64,000 bases of DNA from Mariniphaga sp963747515 (GTDB lineage Bacteria > Bacteroidota > Bacteroidia > Bacteroidales > Prolixibacteraceae). Every line of letters begins with the position of its first letter. Positions within the stretch are counted from its first letter, which is position 1. The stretch spans positions 248,001-312,000 of the forward strand of contig CAVVFN010000005.1 in the NCBI GenBank assembly GCA_963747515.1. Direction: 5' to 3'. Under the pieces are notes generated by a model. The model made no database searches, had not been told where the DNA came from, and was given only the letters and a program-made list of their open reading frames with translations. Of the stretch, positions 37,932 to 46,722 are shown in pieces. A program made the position numbers and the translations under genes.

Positions 37932-38675
37932 ATGAAATACAAAGCATTTCACAAATTATCATATGGAGTATACCTGGTAACAACCCGATTAAACGGACTG
38001 GATGCCGGATATATTGCAAACACCGTTTTTCAGGTAACTTCTGAACCATCAAGAATTGCCCTAAGCTGTCACAAAAAAAATTTCACTACTGAAAAGATAC
38101 TTAAAAGTGAAATTTTTTCCGTTTCGGTTCTTAAAAAAGATACCAGTACCTCTCTTATCGGGCAATTCGGATTTATGTCGGGTGATGAAATTGACAAATT
38201 TCGCAATATTGAAACCATCACTGCAAAAACAGGATCTCCGATTGTTCTGGATTCTTCAGTAGCATGGTTTGATTGCAAGGTTATTACCAATTATGATATG
38301 GGAACACACGTACTCATTATCGGAGAGGTTCTGGAAAGTGATGTGGTGTCGGATGAAGAGCCTCTTACCTATGCCTGGTACAGGGAAAAATACAAAATGC
38401 TTTCTCCGAAACATTCACCCACATATATTGAAAAAGAAAAGCTGGATAATGAACCGGGGAATGCAGATATAAAGGAAAAAGAAACCCCTGAGGAAAAATC
38501 GGAAAATACAGGAAGTATGGAAGTTTATACCTGCACAGTATGTGGATATCAATACGATCCTGAAGAAGGTGATCCTACAATTGGAATACCTCCGGGAACA
38601 CCATTTGAGAATTTACCCGATGATTATAAATGTCCTATCTGTAACGCAGGAAAAGAATATTTTTTAAAGAACTGA
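37932..38675 (+). CDS. Flavin reductase-rubredoxin fusion protein
   Basis: A 247-residue fusion. Residues 1 to about 155 form a flavin-reductase (FMN-binding split-barrel) domain: YGVYLVTTRLNGLDAGYIANTVFQVTSEPSRIALSCHKKN. A charged linker of about 40 residues follows. Residues 198-247 are a rubredoxin with iron ligands C201, C204, C234 and C237 (YTCTVCGYQYDPEEGDP, YKCPICNAG). The fusion probably passes electrons from NAD(P)H or a flavin to oxygen- or peroxide-reducing partners in an anaerobe, similar to high-molecular-weight rubredoxins. It is monocistronic. Confidence 0.92.
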   Translation: MKYKAFHKLSYGVYLVTTRLNGLDAGYIANTVFQVTSEPSRIALSCHKKNFTTEKILKSEIFSVSVLKKDTSTSLIGQFGFMSGDEIDKFRNIETITAKTGSPIVLDSSVAWFDCKVITNYDMGTHVLIIGEVLESDVVSDEEPLTYAWYREKYKMLSPKHSPTYIEKEKLDNEPGNADIKEKETPEEKSENTGSMEVYTCTVCGYQYDPEEGDPTIGIPPGTPFENLPDDYKCPICNAGKEYFLKN

Positions 38676-38722
38676 ATCAGGATTCACAAGGAACTTCCTG
38701 TATTTGTTTAATCTACCACTAT

Positions 38723-38959
38723 TTAAAGTTCACGATGTGTTCCATCACAATAGGGCTTATTTTTTGATTGTTTACACATGCAAAGCCAAACTTTAGTTTG
38801 TTCCTTTACTTCAAATGCAATTGAGAACAATCCAGTGCCTTTATGAGTTCCGTCGCAAAATGGTTGGTTACTGCTTCTTCCACATGCACACCAAAAATAT
38901 TTTCCCGGCTCAAGATTAACAAGTCTAGGTGATTTGGCGGCAATTTTCGGTTTTTCCAT
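38723..38959 (-). CDS. Double CDGSH iron-sulfur protein
   Basis: A 78-residue protein with two CDGSH-type motifs, C-x-C-x8-C-D-G-T-H: C24, C26, C35, H39 and C60, C62, C71, H75. Each should hold a [2Fe-2S] cluster with three Cys and one His, inside a single polypeptide as in MitoNEET-type class 3 proteins. Function in bacteria is mostly unknown; redox or cluster transfer is likely. It lies 28 bases after the SMP-30-like gene on the same strand. Confidence 0.92.
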   Translation of the reverse strand: MEKPKIAAKSPRLVNLEPGKYFWCACGRSSNQPFCDGTHKGTGLFSIAFEVKEQTKVWLCMCKQSKNKPYCDGTHREL

Positions 38960-38987
38960 TAATATTTATTTTTCTTAATAAGACGAT

Positions 38988-39818
38988 TCAATCAATTATC
39001 CGGTAAGCAACAATTTTGTTATCAAAAAAAGTAGGTACCAAAACCAGATCTAATTTTACGGAAACATCGAGATCTGCAGTATTTATTTTCTTTTCTGTTG
39101 TATCGAGCAATTTAATGTTTTTCCCGTTTCGGTGAATAAATATGCGCCCTGGCCAATTTGAAAAGACAAATTCCCCCTTACTGTTTTTTTCCAGGCCATC
39201 AACACCACCTGCGTCAGGAATGATTTCTTTTATGTTTTTAGTAGAGATATCAACTTGAAATATACTTTTATCGCCAATATACAACCTTCCATATTCTATA
39301 AAAAGACCATTCGGCGACTCAAGGGGATTACCCGACAACCATTCGGTAAGCTTATCGTCTTTTAGTACATATATTTTTGCTGTACGTGTATCTGAAACAA
39401 ATATTAATCCCTTGTCAGATGCAGCAACATCATTAAGAAAAACAGCACCTGGAGCATTAAAAATATTGGTAATCTTTCCACTTTCCACATCAATTTCAAC
39501 CAGTTTATCAATGTCAGATACATATAGTTTATCTTCGAAAATTGCCATTCCCTTTGGGGCATTCAAATCATTAACCCAATGGAGTTCCTTTGCACTTCCA
39601 TCCGAATTTAAGATGCTTATAAATCCACTTGAATTTTTCTCAGTTGGATCTCCATTAATATTTGAAACAAACATCACATCGCGATCCTCGTCGTAAAGCA
39701 CAGATTCAGGAGTTTTTAGTTCAACTTTTGTTTCCCATATTTTTTCGAGCTTTTGGGCATTTATTATTCCCACACCTGAGCCTAAAAGCAGAATTAAAAT
39801 TAAAAATAAAGTTTTCAT
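38988..39818 (-). CDS. Secreted SMP-30/NHL-like beta-propeller protein
   Basis: A 276-residue exported protein with signal peptide (MKTLFLILILLLGSGVGIINAQ). Repeating blades such as ESVLYDEDRDVMFVSNINGD, PKGMAIFEDKLYVSDIDKLVEID, LNDVAASDKGLIFVSDTRTAKIY and GLFIEYGRLYIGDK form a six-bladed propeller of the SMP-30/gluconolactonase type. Enzyme activity cannot be assigned. It diverges from another propeller protein, a lactonase, across a 116-base gap. Confidence 0.8.
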   Translation of the reverse strand: MKTLFLILILLLGSGVGIINAQKLEKIWETKVELKTPESVLYDEDRDVMFVSNINGDPTEKNSSGFISILNSDGSAKELHWVNDLNAPKGMAIFEDKLYVSDIDKLVEIDVESGKITNIFNAPGAVFLNDVAASDKGLIFVSDTRTAKIYVLKDDKLTEWLSGNPLESPNGLFIEYGRLYIGDKSIFQVDISTKNIKEIIPDAGGVDGLEKNSKGEFVFSNWPGRIFIHRNGKNIKLLDTTEKKINTADLDVSVKLDLVLVPTFFDNKIVAYRIID

Positions 39819-39870
39819 ACATATATTTTTTTAATTTACTCATAAAATGTTATCTTAAGAAAGTATTTAT

Positions 39871-39909
39871 TGCAAGAAAATGTTCATTTTGCAATGAATT
39901 TTCTTTGCA
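39871..39909. promoter_or_regulatory. Imperfect palindrome between the two propeller genes
   Basis: TGCAAGAAAAT at 39871 and ATTTTCTTTGCA ending at 39909 are near-perfect inverted repeats (one extra base). Inside them TTCATT (39883-39888) pairs with AATGAA. The 39-base element lies in the shared control region of two divergent genes and could be an operator for both. Confidence 0.35.
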
Positions 39910-39934
39910 CATTTAAATTTAAAAAAGTTAAATC

Positions 39935-41056
39935 ATGAAAAGTTATATCCAGTCTATATTCATTTTGTTGTTCGCATTTTCACTTTCAGCTCAGAACAAA
40001 ACGGAAAAGAATTTGTTTGTAGGTACCTTCACCTCTGAAGGTGCTGAGGGAATATACCTTTGTCGTTTTGATGTTATATCGGGAAAAATAGCCTTACAAA
40101 AAGTATTTAAAGGAATTGACAATCCATCTTTTTTAGAAATTTCACCCGACAGAAATTATCTTTATGCGGTTTCACGGCCAGAAACCGGGGCTGAAAAGGA
40201 AGGCGGTTTTGTTCAGGCATACCGGATTAATTCAGAAGGAGAACTGCAGTTTATTAATAAACAGTCGTCTAATGGCAAGGATCCCTGTCATATTGATGTC
40301 ACTCCTGATGGAAGACATGTTGCCATCGCCACTTATGGAAGCGGCACCATTTCATTTTACAGTATAAATACCAGCGGAGGTCTTAACAAAGCCAGTACAA
40401 CCATTCAGAATCAAGGATCAGGACCCAATCCGACAAGGCAAAAAGCCCCCCATGCCCATTCGGTATTATTTTCTCCTGATGGACATCAACTTTTCAGTGC
40501 CGATTTAGGAACCGATCACTTAAACATCTTTGACTTAAAGGAAGAAAAGATCATTCCCTCCAAACAACAGCCGTATGTAAAGCTGACACCAGGTTCCGGT
40601 CCACGACATTTTACCTTCCATCCCGATTCAAAAACCATTTATGTTATTAATGAGATAAATTCCATGATAACGGTATTACAGAAAACGGGTAAAAAATGGC
40701 AGGAACAGCAAAACATTTCAACAATACCAGAAGGATATACAGGTGCAAACTCTTGTGCCGATATACATGTTTCCGCTGACGGCAGCTATTTGTATGGTTC
40801 AAACCGTGGACACAATTCAATAGCAGTGTATCAGATTAACAAAAAATCAAAACAACTTAAATGGATTGCTTCTGTATCTACTCTTGGAGAATGGCCCAGG
40901 AACTTTATTTTGAGTGAAGATGGTAAATTTCTTATAGCAGCGAATCAAAAAAGTGGGAACATTACAGTATTCAAAATAAACCCCAACAACGGAATTCCGG
41001 AATATACTGGAAATGAAGTAAAACTTCCGGCCCCTGTATGCCTTGTTATACAATAA
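39935..41056 (+). CDS. Secreted lactonase-family seven-bladed propeller (Pgl-like)
   Basis: A 373-residue exported protein with signal peptide (MKSYIQSIFILLFAFSLSAQ). The repeats KNLFVGTFTSEGAEGIYLCRFD, NPSFLEISPDRNYLYAVSR, GKDPCHIDVTPDGRHVAIATYGSGTISFY, PHAHSVLFSPDGHQLFSADLGTDHLNIF and GPRHFTFHPDSKTIYVINE match the 6-phosphogluconolactonase (YbhE/Pgl) propeller family. The signal peptide makes a periplasmic lactonase more likely than the cytoplasmic pentose-phosphate enzyme. It ends 4 bases from folE, which is on the other strand. Confidence 0.85.
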   Translation: MKSYIQSIFILLFAFSLSAQNKTEKNLFVGTFTSEGAEGIYLCRFDVISGKIALQKVFKGIDNPSFLEISPDRNYLYAVSRPETGAEKEGGFVQAYRINSEGELQFINKQSSNGKDPCHIDVTPDGRHVAIATYGSGTISFYSINTSGGLNKASTTIQNQGSGPNPTRQKAPHAHSVLFSPDGHQLFSADLGTDHLNIFDLKEEKIIPSKQQPYVKLTPGSGPRHFTFHPDSKTIYVINEINSMITVLQKTGKKWQEQQNISTIPEGYTGANSCADIHVSADGSYLYGSNRGHNSIAVYQINKKSKQLKWIASVSTLGEWPRNFILSEDGKFLIAANQKSGNITVFKINPNNGIPEYTGNEVKLPAPVCLVIQ

Positions 41057-41060
41057 GGAA

Positions 41061-41684
41061 TCAGCTGAATTTTGTGCTTATTAACCGGATAAACTCATCA
41101 CGGGTAGCCGTTTTTTGAAAAGCACCAGTAAAATCGGAAGTAGTTGTGATGGAATGTTGTTTCTGAATTCCCCGCATTTGCATACAAAGATGCTGAGCTT
41201 CAATAACAACAGCTACTCCAAGCGGTTTTAAAGTTTCCTGAATACATTCTTTAATTTGAAGGGTTAAACGTTCCTGAAGCTGTAAACGTCGTGCAAAAAC
41301 ATCAACCACCCGTGCTATCTTACTTAATCCGGTTACAGTTCCGTTAGGAATATAGGCAACATGAGCTTTGCCGAAAAAGGGAAGCAAATGATGTTCACAT
41401 AAAGAATAAATCTCTATATCTTTTACAATTACCATTTGCCGGTACTCTTCTTTAAATATGGCAGAACGTAAAATTTCGACCGGATCAGTTTTATAGCCCT
41501 GCAACAAAAACTGAAGTGCTTTTGCAACCCTTTCGGGAGTTTTTTCCAACCCTTCCCTTGAAATATCTTCCCCTACGAGACTTAATATGTTTTTATAATT
41601 TTGTGAAAGCTCACTTGTAATGTTCTTGTCAAAAGTTTCTATCCTTTCATAACCATTGGTACTGATTATTTTATCTGTACTCAT
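41061..41684 (-). CDS. folE: GTP cyclohydrolase I
   Basis: A 207-residue enzyme that makes dihydroneopterin triphosphate from GTP for folate or queuosine/biopterin pathways. Zinc and catalytic motifs are present: CEHHLLPFFGKAHVAYIP, QERLTLQI and QHLCMQMRG. I chose the ATG at 41684 (MSTDKIIST); a frame from 41711 adds nine residues that do not look native. It is tail-to-tail with the lactonase gene. Confidence 0.95.
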   Translation of the reverse strand: MSTDKIISTNGYERIETFDKNITSELSQNYKNILSLVGEDISREGLEKTPERVAKALQFLLQGYKTDPVEILRSAIFKEEYRQMVIVKDIEIYSLCEHHLLPFFGKAHVAYIPNGTVTGLSKIARVVDVFARRLQLQERLTLQIKECIQETLKPLGVAVVIEAQHLCMQMRGIQKQHSITTTSDFTGAFQKTATRDEFIRLISTKFS

Positions 41685-41962
41685 AATTTCTAAAATTTTA
41701 ATTCCATACAAAGATCACTTTTTTTTTAAAAATTAGGTTGAAATTCGTTTGGTTTTCCCTAAAAATTAAATTGCATTAAAATTTATTATCAAAAGCAATG
41801 TTATGATTTGATTATTTCATCTCACTGTATATTTTTGTTAATTTTTAGAAAGAAGATTTAAAATTTCACAATAAAAGTAAAAAACCACAGTTAATAAAAC
41901 TGACCATTATTGTGGGGGTACTATTCAAAAAATAATACCAGACTAATTTTAACCACGAAAGA

Positions 41963-42928
41963 ATGATAGTAGTAACAGGAGCCGCAGGGTTTATCGGCAG
42001 TTATTTAACCGGAAAATTAAATCTGGCAGGATATACTGATTTAATTCTGGTTGACAGGTTTGATGATCCTTCAAAAGACATAAACCTTTTCAATAAAAAG
42101 TACAGGAAATTTATTGACCGCGATAATTTTTTCAAGTGGCTGATAAACAACGCCCTCAATATTGACTTCATTTTTCATTTGGGGGCCCGCACAGATACTG
42201 TTGGGCAGGAACCTGAGTTGTATCAGCAACTCAATCTGATATATTCACAACGGTTATGGAACATTTGTTCCGAAATCCAGGTACCTCTTCTGTATGCTTC
42301 ATCAGCAGCTACATATGGTAACGGGGAAAGTGGATTTTCGGATTCACACAGTAACGTCACAAATTTACGCCCATTAAACCTTTATGGCTGGTCAAAACAT
42401 GATTTCGATGTTTGGGCATTGAAACAGGTAAGAACTCCCCCATTTTGGACTGGTCTGAAATTTTTTAATGTTTACGGGCCAAATGAATATCATAAGGGAA
42501 GGATGGCATCAGTGGTACTTCATGCCTATCAAACCATCCGAAAAAACGGCACTATGAAGTTGTTCAGATCCCATCATAAAGACTATAGGGATGGAGAACA
42601 AAGCCGTGATTTTATTTTTGTAGATGATATTGTAGATGTAATGATGTATTTCATGCAGAATCAGAGCAAATCGGGAATATACAATGTTGGTACAGGAAAA
42701 GCCCGCTCGTTTCTTGATTTAACAAACGCTGTCTTTAAAAGCATAAAAACAGAACCAAAAATTTCATTTATTGATACTCCGGTCGATTTACGCGGCCGAT
42801 ACCAGTATTTCACTGAAGCAGAAATTCAAAAACTGAGAAAAACAGGTTATCAAAAAGAATTTACGAGCCTGGAAGAAGGAGTGGATACATATGTCGGTAA
42901 ATATTTGGTTGCCAAAGCATGCTATTAA
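41963..42928 (+). CDS. hldD: ADP-L-glycero-D-manno-heptose 6-epimerase
   Basis: A 321-residue short-chain dehydrogenase-type epimerase that completes ADP-L,D-heptose for lipopolysaccharide core. The nucleotide-binding TGAAGFIG lies at residues 5-12, LGARTDT near residue 75, and the catalytic YGWSKHDFD (Y-x3-K) near residue 140. FNVYGPNEYHKGRMASV is the heptose-epimerase-type substrate loop. Length matches the family. It is a single gene between folE (-) and the anti-sigma-like gene (-). Confidence 0.93.
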   Translation: MIVVTGAAGFIGSYLTGKLNLAGYTDLILVDRFDDPSKDINLFNKKYRKFIDRDNFFKWLINNALNIDFIFHLGARTDTVGQEPELYQQLNLIYSQRLWNICSEIQVPLLYASSAATYGNGESGFSDSHSNVTNLRPLNLYGWSKHDFDVWALKQVRTPPFWTGLKFFNVYGPNEYHKGRMASVVLHAYQTIRKNGTMKLFRSHHKDYRDGEQSRDFIFVDDIVDVMMYFMQNQSKSGIYNVGTGKARSFLDLTNAVFKSIKTEPKISFIDTPVDLRGRYQYFTEAEIQKLRKTGYQKEFTSLEEGVDTYVGKYLVAKACY

Positions 42929-42987
42929 AAACCACGATCATTATATTTCCGGCAGGGTAGTTTTTGATTTTGTTTTTCATGGCTATT

Positions 42988-43395
42988 TTATGCAAGATCA
43001 GGTTTTTTTGCAGTTAAGTACCGTTCAAGAAAAATCAGCAGTGAAAATGCAATAGATATTCCTGCTATGTTTGCAGGTAGATTTGCCATATTACTAAAAA
43101 ACAACCTGTAGTCAATCATAAATCCGCGTGAACTTATATCAGGTAAAATGGAAATGTGTTCTGCTGTAAAATTTCCAGTAGAAACAAAAACCATTGCTGC
43201 CATTAAAATCCCAAACAAAGCCATTATAATCCAGAATCCTTTTCCAAGAACCGGTTCAGACTTTACCTGTTCAATCAAAACACTTTCCTGAAAGACGCGG
43301 GTCATTACTTGATTTGTAAATTCAGAAGCAGGTTTATCAAGTTTTATATTTTTCAGCATTTGTCTCAGCACCTTATCTTTTTCAAATATTTTCAT
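42988..43395 (-). CDS. Membrane protein, probable anti-sigma partner
   Basis: A 135-residue protein with two membrane helices, near residues 59-79 (FWIIMALFGILMAAMVFVS) and 108-126 (LPANIAGISIAFSLLIFLE). The N-terminal cytoplasmic part (KIFEKDKVLRQMLKNIKLDKPASEFTNQVMTRVF) resembles short anti-sigma-like partners. I start it at the ATG at 43395; the longer frame from 43446 almost touches the sigma gene stop at 43453 and adds residues without support. It lies directly after the ECF sigma gene, which supports an anti-sigma role, but no zinc motif is visible. Confidence 0.65.
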   Translation of the reverse strand: MKIFEKDKVLRQMLKNIKLDKPASEFTNQVMTRVFQESVLIEQVKSEPVLGKGFWIIMALFGILMAAMVFVSTGNFTAEHISILPDISSRGFMIDYRLFFSNMANLPANIAGISIAFSLLIFLERYLTAKKPDLA

Positions 43396-43452
43396 CTTGT
43401 TTTGTTTTAAATATCTATTCCTATTCCAGTTTCTGCATATGAGCAACCCGTA

Positions 43453-44019
43453 TTAAAGGATTGTATATAAATCGCCCTTTAGCATTTCATTTAATATGGT
43501 GTACAGTCTTTTTCGCGCTCTGTGAAGTTTCACTTTTGCATTGCTTTCGGTTAAGCCTGTAATTTGGCTGATTTCTTCAATCGACTGATCTTTATAATAA
43601 TATAACAGTACCAATGTATACTCATCTTCCGCTAATTTTTCCAGGGCTTCTTTAACAAACTTTTCTCTATTCTCGGCAGGTATATCATCCATGTTCATCT
43701 CTTCTGCTTCATTACTTACCTGAACATCGTTGGTTGAAATAAACTGCATTTTTCTTTTTCTCACCTCAGATATGCAGGTATTGTAGGTAATCCGATACAT
43801 CCATGTAGAAAATTTTGCTTTGCCCTTAAAAGTATGTAGGGCTTTAAATGCCTTCACAAAACTTTCCTGTGCCATTTCCTCAGCTTCTTCACGATTTCTT
43901 AATAATTTCAATGCGATGGAAAAAACAACATCCTTATATTTTTCAACAATAGGTGAAAAGTAATTTGTTTGCCCATTCACTACTTTCTCAATATAATAAT
44001 TATCGTCTTTATTTTCCAT
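43453..44019 (-). CDS. ECF-family RNA polymerase sigma factor
   Basis: A 188-residue group 4 sigma factor. Region 2 is YKDVVFSIALKLLRNREEAEEMAQESFVKAFKALHTFKGKAKFSTWMYRITYNTC and region 4 LAEDEYTLVLLYYYKDQSIEEISQITGLTESNAKVKLHRARKRLY. Upstream the minus strand has GTAACC-N15-CGTCAAAAG (44054-44025), an ECF-type promoter that implies autoregulation. The ATG is only about 10 bases after this element, so the mRNA would be almost leaderless. The membrane protein gene follows it. Confidence 0.93.
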   Translation of the reverse strand: MENKDDNYYIEKVVNGQTNYFSPIVEKYKDVVFSIALKLLRNREEAEEMAQESFVKAFKALHTFKGKAKFSTWMYRITYNTCISEVRKRKMQFISTNDVQVSNEAEEMNMDDIPAENREKFVKEALEKLAEDEYTLVLLYYYKDQSIEEISQITGLTESNAKVKLHRARKRLYTILNEMLKGDLYTIL

Positions 44020-44024
44020 CTGTA

Positions 44025-44054
44025 CTTTTGACGAAAAAAATGTATACAGGTTAC
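44025..44054 (-). promoter_or_regulatory. ECF-type promoter of the sigma gene
   Basis: On the minus strand GTAACC (44054-44049) and CGTCAAAAG (44033-44025) are separated by 15 bases. The same pair with the same spacing occurs for the divergent gene. This GTAAC/CGTC pattern is the general form of ECF promoters. Confidence 0.75.
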
Positions 44055-44085
44055 AAATTTATTAAAAGAATAATCACAAAAAAGT

Positions 44086-44115
44086 GTAACCAAAAGAATA
44101 ACCTGACGTCAAAAG
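44086..44115 (+). promoter_or_regulatory. ECF-type promoter of the divergent membrane gene
   Basis: GTAACC at 44086-44091 and CGTCAAAAG at 44107-44115 are separated by 15 bases, identical in sequence and spacing to the promoter of the sigma gene. It lies 42 bases before the ATG of the 109-residue membrane protein. The pair of matching elements is strong evidence that one sigma factor drives both directions. Confidence 0.78.
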
Positions 44116-44157
44116 GGCAGTGAAAAAATAATTAAAACAATTTAATAAATAAAAACA

Positions 44158-44487
44158 ATGGAAGGATTATTTGTACCAATTGGATTTTTTCTGGCGATTT
44201 TTGCCATTTTATATGTTTATTGGACAACACGCACAAAAGAAAGGCTTGCTTTAATAGATAAAGGTGCTGATGCAAATATTTTTAAGACTGAACCATCCAA
44301 GTATGCATTATTAAAATGGGGAATTTTTTTAATTGGAGCAGCAGTTGGAGTCATCAGCGGATATGCACTTTCCACTCTTATTAATGAGGTTGTTGCTTTC
44401 TTCTCAATGATCTTTCTTTTTGGAGGCATTGGTTTAATTGCAGCACATTTCATCACCAGAAAACTTTCGGCTAAAGAACTTAGATGA
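44158..44487 (+). CDS. DUF6249-like small membrane protein
   Basis: A 109-residue protein with three hydrophobic helices: residues 4-22 (LFVPIGFFLAIFAILYVYW), 52-70 (LLKWGIFLIGAAVGVISGYA) and 78-97 (VAFFSMIFLFGGIGLIAAHF). Between them is the basic cytoplasmic segment TRTKERLALIDKGADANIF, a pattern of the DUF6249 family. The ERLALIDKG motif is conserved in that family as I know it. It is transcribed divergently from the ECF sigma gene, under what looks like the same sigma factor, so it is a likely regulon member. Confidence 0.85.
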   Translation: MEGLFVPIGFFLAIFAILYVYWTTRTKERLALIDKGADANIFKTEPSKYALLKWGIFLIGAAVGVISGYALSTLINEVVAFFSMIFLFGGIGLIAAHFITRKLSAKELR

Positions 44488-44530
44488 AAATATGCAAGAA
44501 CAGCAGGAATGATTTCTCAAACCTGCCGTT

Positions 44531-45805
44531 TTATTTGCAATGAAAATCAATCATTCTTTGAACAGCATCGGAACAAATGGGGCAAAACCCTATTGCATCA
44601 TTGCTTTTCATCCGGCATAAAATGTAAGGGCTAAAAATTCCCTTAGTCTGATAACCCCCTCCCTCATACACCCCTACTGATTTTGTGTACTTTGATATAC
44701 GTGGAGTAGGAACCGGAATAGAATCATGAACCTTGGATGCCCATTTTGCGTCAAAATTCACAAGTGTTGTAAGATTAGGTTCCCAGGGTTCTATCTCTAG
44801 ATTGTAGTAATCATCGTATGCAACAGAAGAAGAATAATATTCATCTCCCAATCCAGCAAAACCATGGCCAAATTCATGAAGGAATACCATCTCCGAAAGA
44901 GGATTGTCAGAGGTACAAATATTTAAAAAATTGAAAATTCCACCACCTCCATAACGTTTGGAATTTACAAGGACATATATTTGGTCATATGGAACTGTTG
45001 CAGCAGCATCATAAATGGATTTAATATCGGTAGCAGTAAGATAGCGATCAACATCGAATGTATAAAAAGAAGAATTAAATAGGGTATTTTTATATATTCC
45101 TTCTCCCGGGATATCGGTTCCCGATTCAACCGATGCTGATAAAACAGCCCTAATATTAAAATTTCTCTTAGCTGATTTGAAGGGTTCTTCACCAAATAAA
45201 TATCCGGTTATTCGACGAACATCAGCAAGAAATTTATCCATTTCTTCTTGTTTATATCCCTCCGCAAGAATAACCAAATCAATCTTTTCTTGTGGATTTC
45301 CATACTCCTCCAGCACCCTTGTCTCATACAGAGCTGTTGATTCATTAACAATAAAATAATTATCTGGATCAATTTCAGTACTGTACACTGCATTAAATTC
45401 TCCCTGCCAGTTTCTGGCTTCTATTTCTAACCTTACCCGTTCTTTTGGGAAAGGAAAAACAACACACTGGTAAAACACCCTATTTTCCTTTTTTGCCTCA
45501 GGGGTGCTTTGCCATTCCTGAAAAAGCGTATTAAATCCTTTTGAAAAAATTAAAATATCCTTTTCAACATCAAAAATACGAAACCGAAAACTACCGTAAT
45601 GAAAGGTATCAATAGTATTTATGACAGAACCAGCCCAAAAGGGTTCCTGCTTCATTTGACGGGGATATATGGTAACTTCCTCATAATTTCCTCCAATCAT
45701 AAAATCGAATCGAAAGGATTTTTTAATAAAAAAGTTGTCAAATTCAATTTGCCCTTTTGAAAATATGGGAATTAAAAAAAGAAAGAAAAACAATCTTGAT
45801 CTCAT
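44531..45805 (-). CDS. Secreted M64-family metallopeptidase
   Basis: A 424-residue exported zinc protease. It begins with a signal peptide (MRSRLFFFLFLIPIFSKGQ). The M64 (IgA peptidase-like) catalytic motif HEFGHGFAGLGDEYY starts at residue 310, combining HExxH with the third zinc ligand. A beta-rich N-terminal domain of about 150 residues precedes the catalytic part, as in the family. Four cysteines cluster near the end (CRMKSN...CPICSD). Clostridial relatives cleave IgA, but most members have unknown targets; that activity should not be assumed here. Confidence 0.88.
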   Translation of the reverse strand: MRSRLFFFLFLIPIFSKGQIEFDNFFIKKSFRFDFMIGGNYEEVTIYPRQMKQEPFWAGSVINTIDTFHYGSFRFRIFDVEKDILIFSKGFNTLFQEWQSTPEAKKENRVFYQCVVFPFPKERVRLEIEARNWQGEFNAVYSTEIDPDNYFIVNESTALYETRVLEEYGNPQEKIDLVILAEGYKQEEMDKFLADVRRITGYLFGEEPFKSAKRNFNIRAVLSASVESGTDIPGEGIYKNTLFNSSFYTFDVDRYLTATDIKSIYDAAATVPYDQIYVLVNSKRYGGGGIFNFLNICTSDNPLSEMVFLHEFGHGFAGLGDEYYSSSVAYDDYYNLEIEPWEPNLTTLVNFDAKWASKVHDSIPVPTPRISKYTKSVGVYEGGGYQTKGIFSPYILCRMKSNDAIGFCPICSDAVQRMIDFHCK

Positions 45806-46140
45806 TTATAAATTTTTTACTAAAATAAAAATTATACCTCCTTTCCAATAAAGGAACTGCATATTAATTTAACTGTTTAAATTTAGATGCAGTTAAAAAT
45901 CTGAAATAATACGTAAAACTTCTTACAACACAAAAAAAGTTTCTGGCAACAAGTTCCTATTTACTTATTTGCCCTTTCAGGTGTTGCCTCATTTAACTAA
46001 CATTTCCTCTCATATTCGGCATGAAACAGAAAGAAAACAGTTAACATTTAGAATTCCGATGTTATAAAGCATTCCTGATTTGTAATTGTAATTTTTTCCT
46101 ACTTTTGCTTTATAAAATGAAACAGAAAGTTTTAATCAGA
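45806..46140. promoter_or_regulatory. Intergenic region with promoter of the Lrp genes
   Basis: The region is AT-rich with no ORF. TACTTTTG at 46100-46107 is a full TAnnTTTG match for the first Lrp gene; TTG upstream near 46079 may be the -33 part. Transcription would start around 46114, just before or at the alternative ATG at 46117, and favours the ATG at 46141. Confidence 0.6.
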
Positions 46141-46623
46141 ATGAACAAATCAGAGTATCTTGAAGAAGCTGCCGATATAGACCAACTGGATGAAAAGATC
46201 CTGAAACTAATCACCAAAAATGCTCGCATACCATTTCTTGAAGTAGCCAGAGAATGTGGTGTATCAGGAGCAGCAATTCATCAACGCGTACAACGTTTAT
46301 TTAATATCGGAGTATTAACGGGTAGTGAGTTTATTGTGAATCCTCAAAAACTAGGATACAATACATGTGCATATATGGGAATTTATCTTGAAAAAGCAAA
46401 ATTTCATACACAGGTAGTTGCAGCCATGCGGGAAATACCTGAAATTGTTGAATGCCATTATACAACAGGTCAGTATGCAATTTTTATAAAAATTCAAACA
46501 AAAACAAATAAACATCTGAAAAAAATTATTGATGAAAAACTCCAGGAGATTGAAGGAATTGCCCGTACAGAAACCTTTGTATCTCTGGAAATGGATTTTA
46601 AACGTCAGGTACAGGTCCAATAA
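46141..46623 (+). CDS. Lrp/AsnC-family transcriptional regulator
   Basis: A 160-residue Lrp-type regulator. The N-terminal helix-turn-helix is IDQLDEKILKLITKNARIPFLEVARECGVSGAAIHQRVQRLFNIGVLTGSEFIVNP. The C-terminal RAM/ACT-like domain follows. I start it at the ATG at 46141 (MNKSEYLEEA), because a promoter -7 box (46100-46107) places the transcription start just upstream; longer frames start inside that region. It shares about half its residues with the next gene, including an identical EIPEIVECHYTTGQYAIF stretch, so the two are tandem paralogues. Confidence 0.9.
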   Translation: MNKSEYLEEAADIDQLDEKILKLITKNARIPFLEVARECGVSGAAIHQRVQRLFNIGVLTGSEFIVNPQKLGYNTCAYMGIYLEKAKFHTQVVAAMREIPEIVECHYTTGQYAIFIKIQTKTNKHLKKIIDEKLQEIEGIARTETFVSLEMDFKRQVQVQ

Positions 46624-46722
46624 ATACCATATAACCATACCCGTATTCATGGATAAACGGGAACGCATAGTTTATAGGAAACCTTAAAAAGGAAATCAAT
46701 GTTCTTCTGAAAAATAATAAAA

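Noticed and set aside
44531..45805. M64 peptidase as an IgA protease
   Set aside because: The family name comes from one clostridial enzyme; most members have unknown targets and nothing here points to a host antibody.
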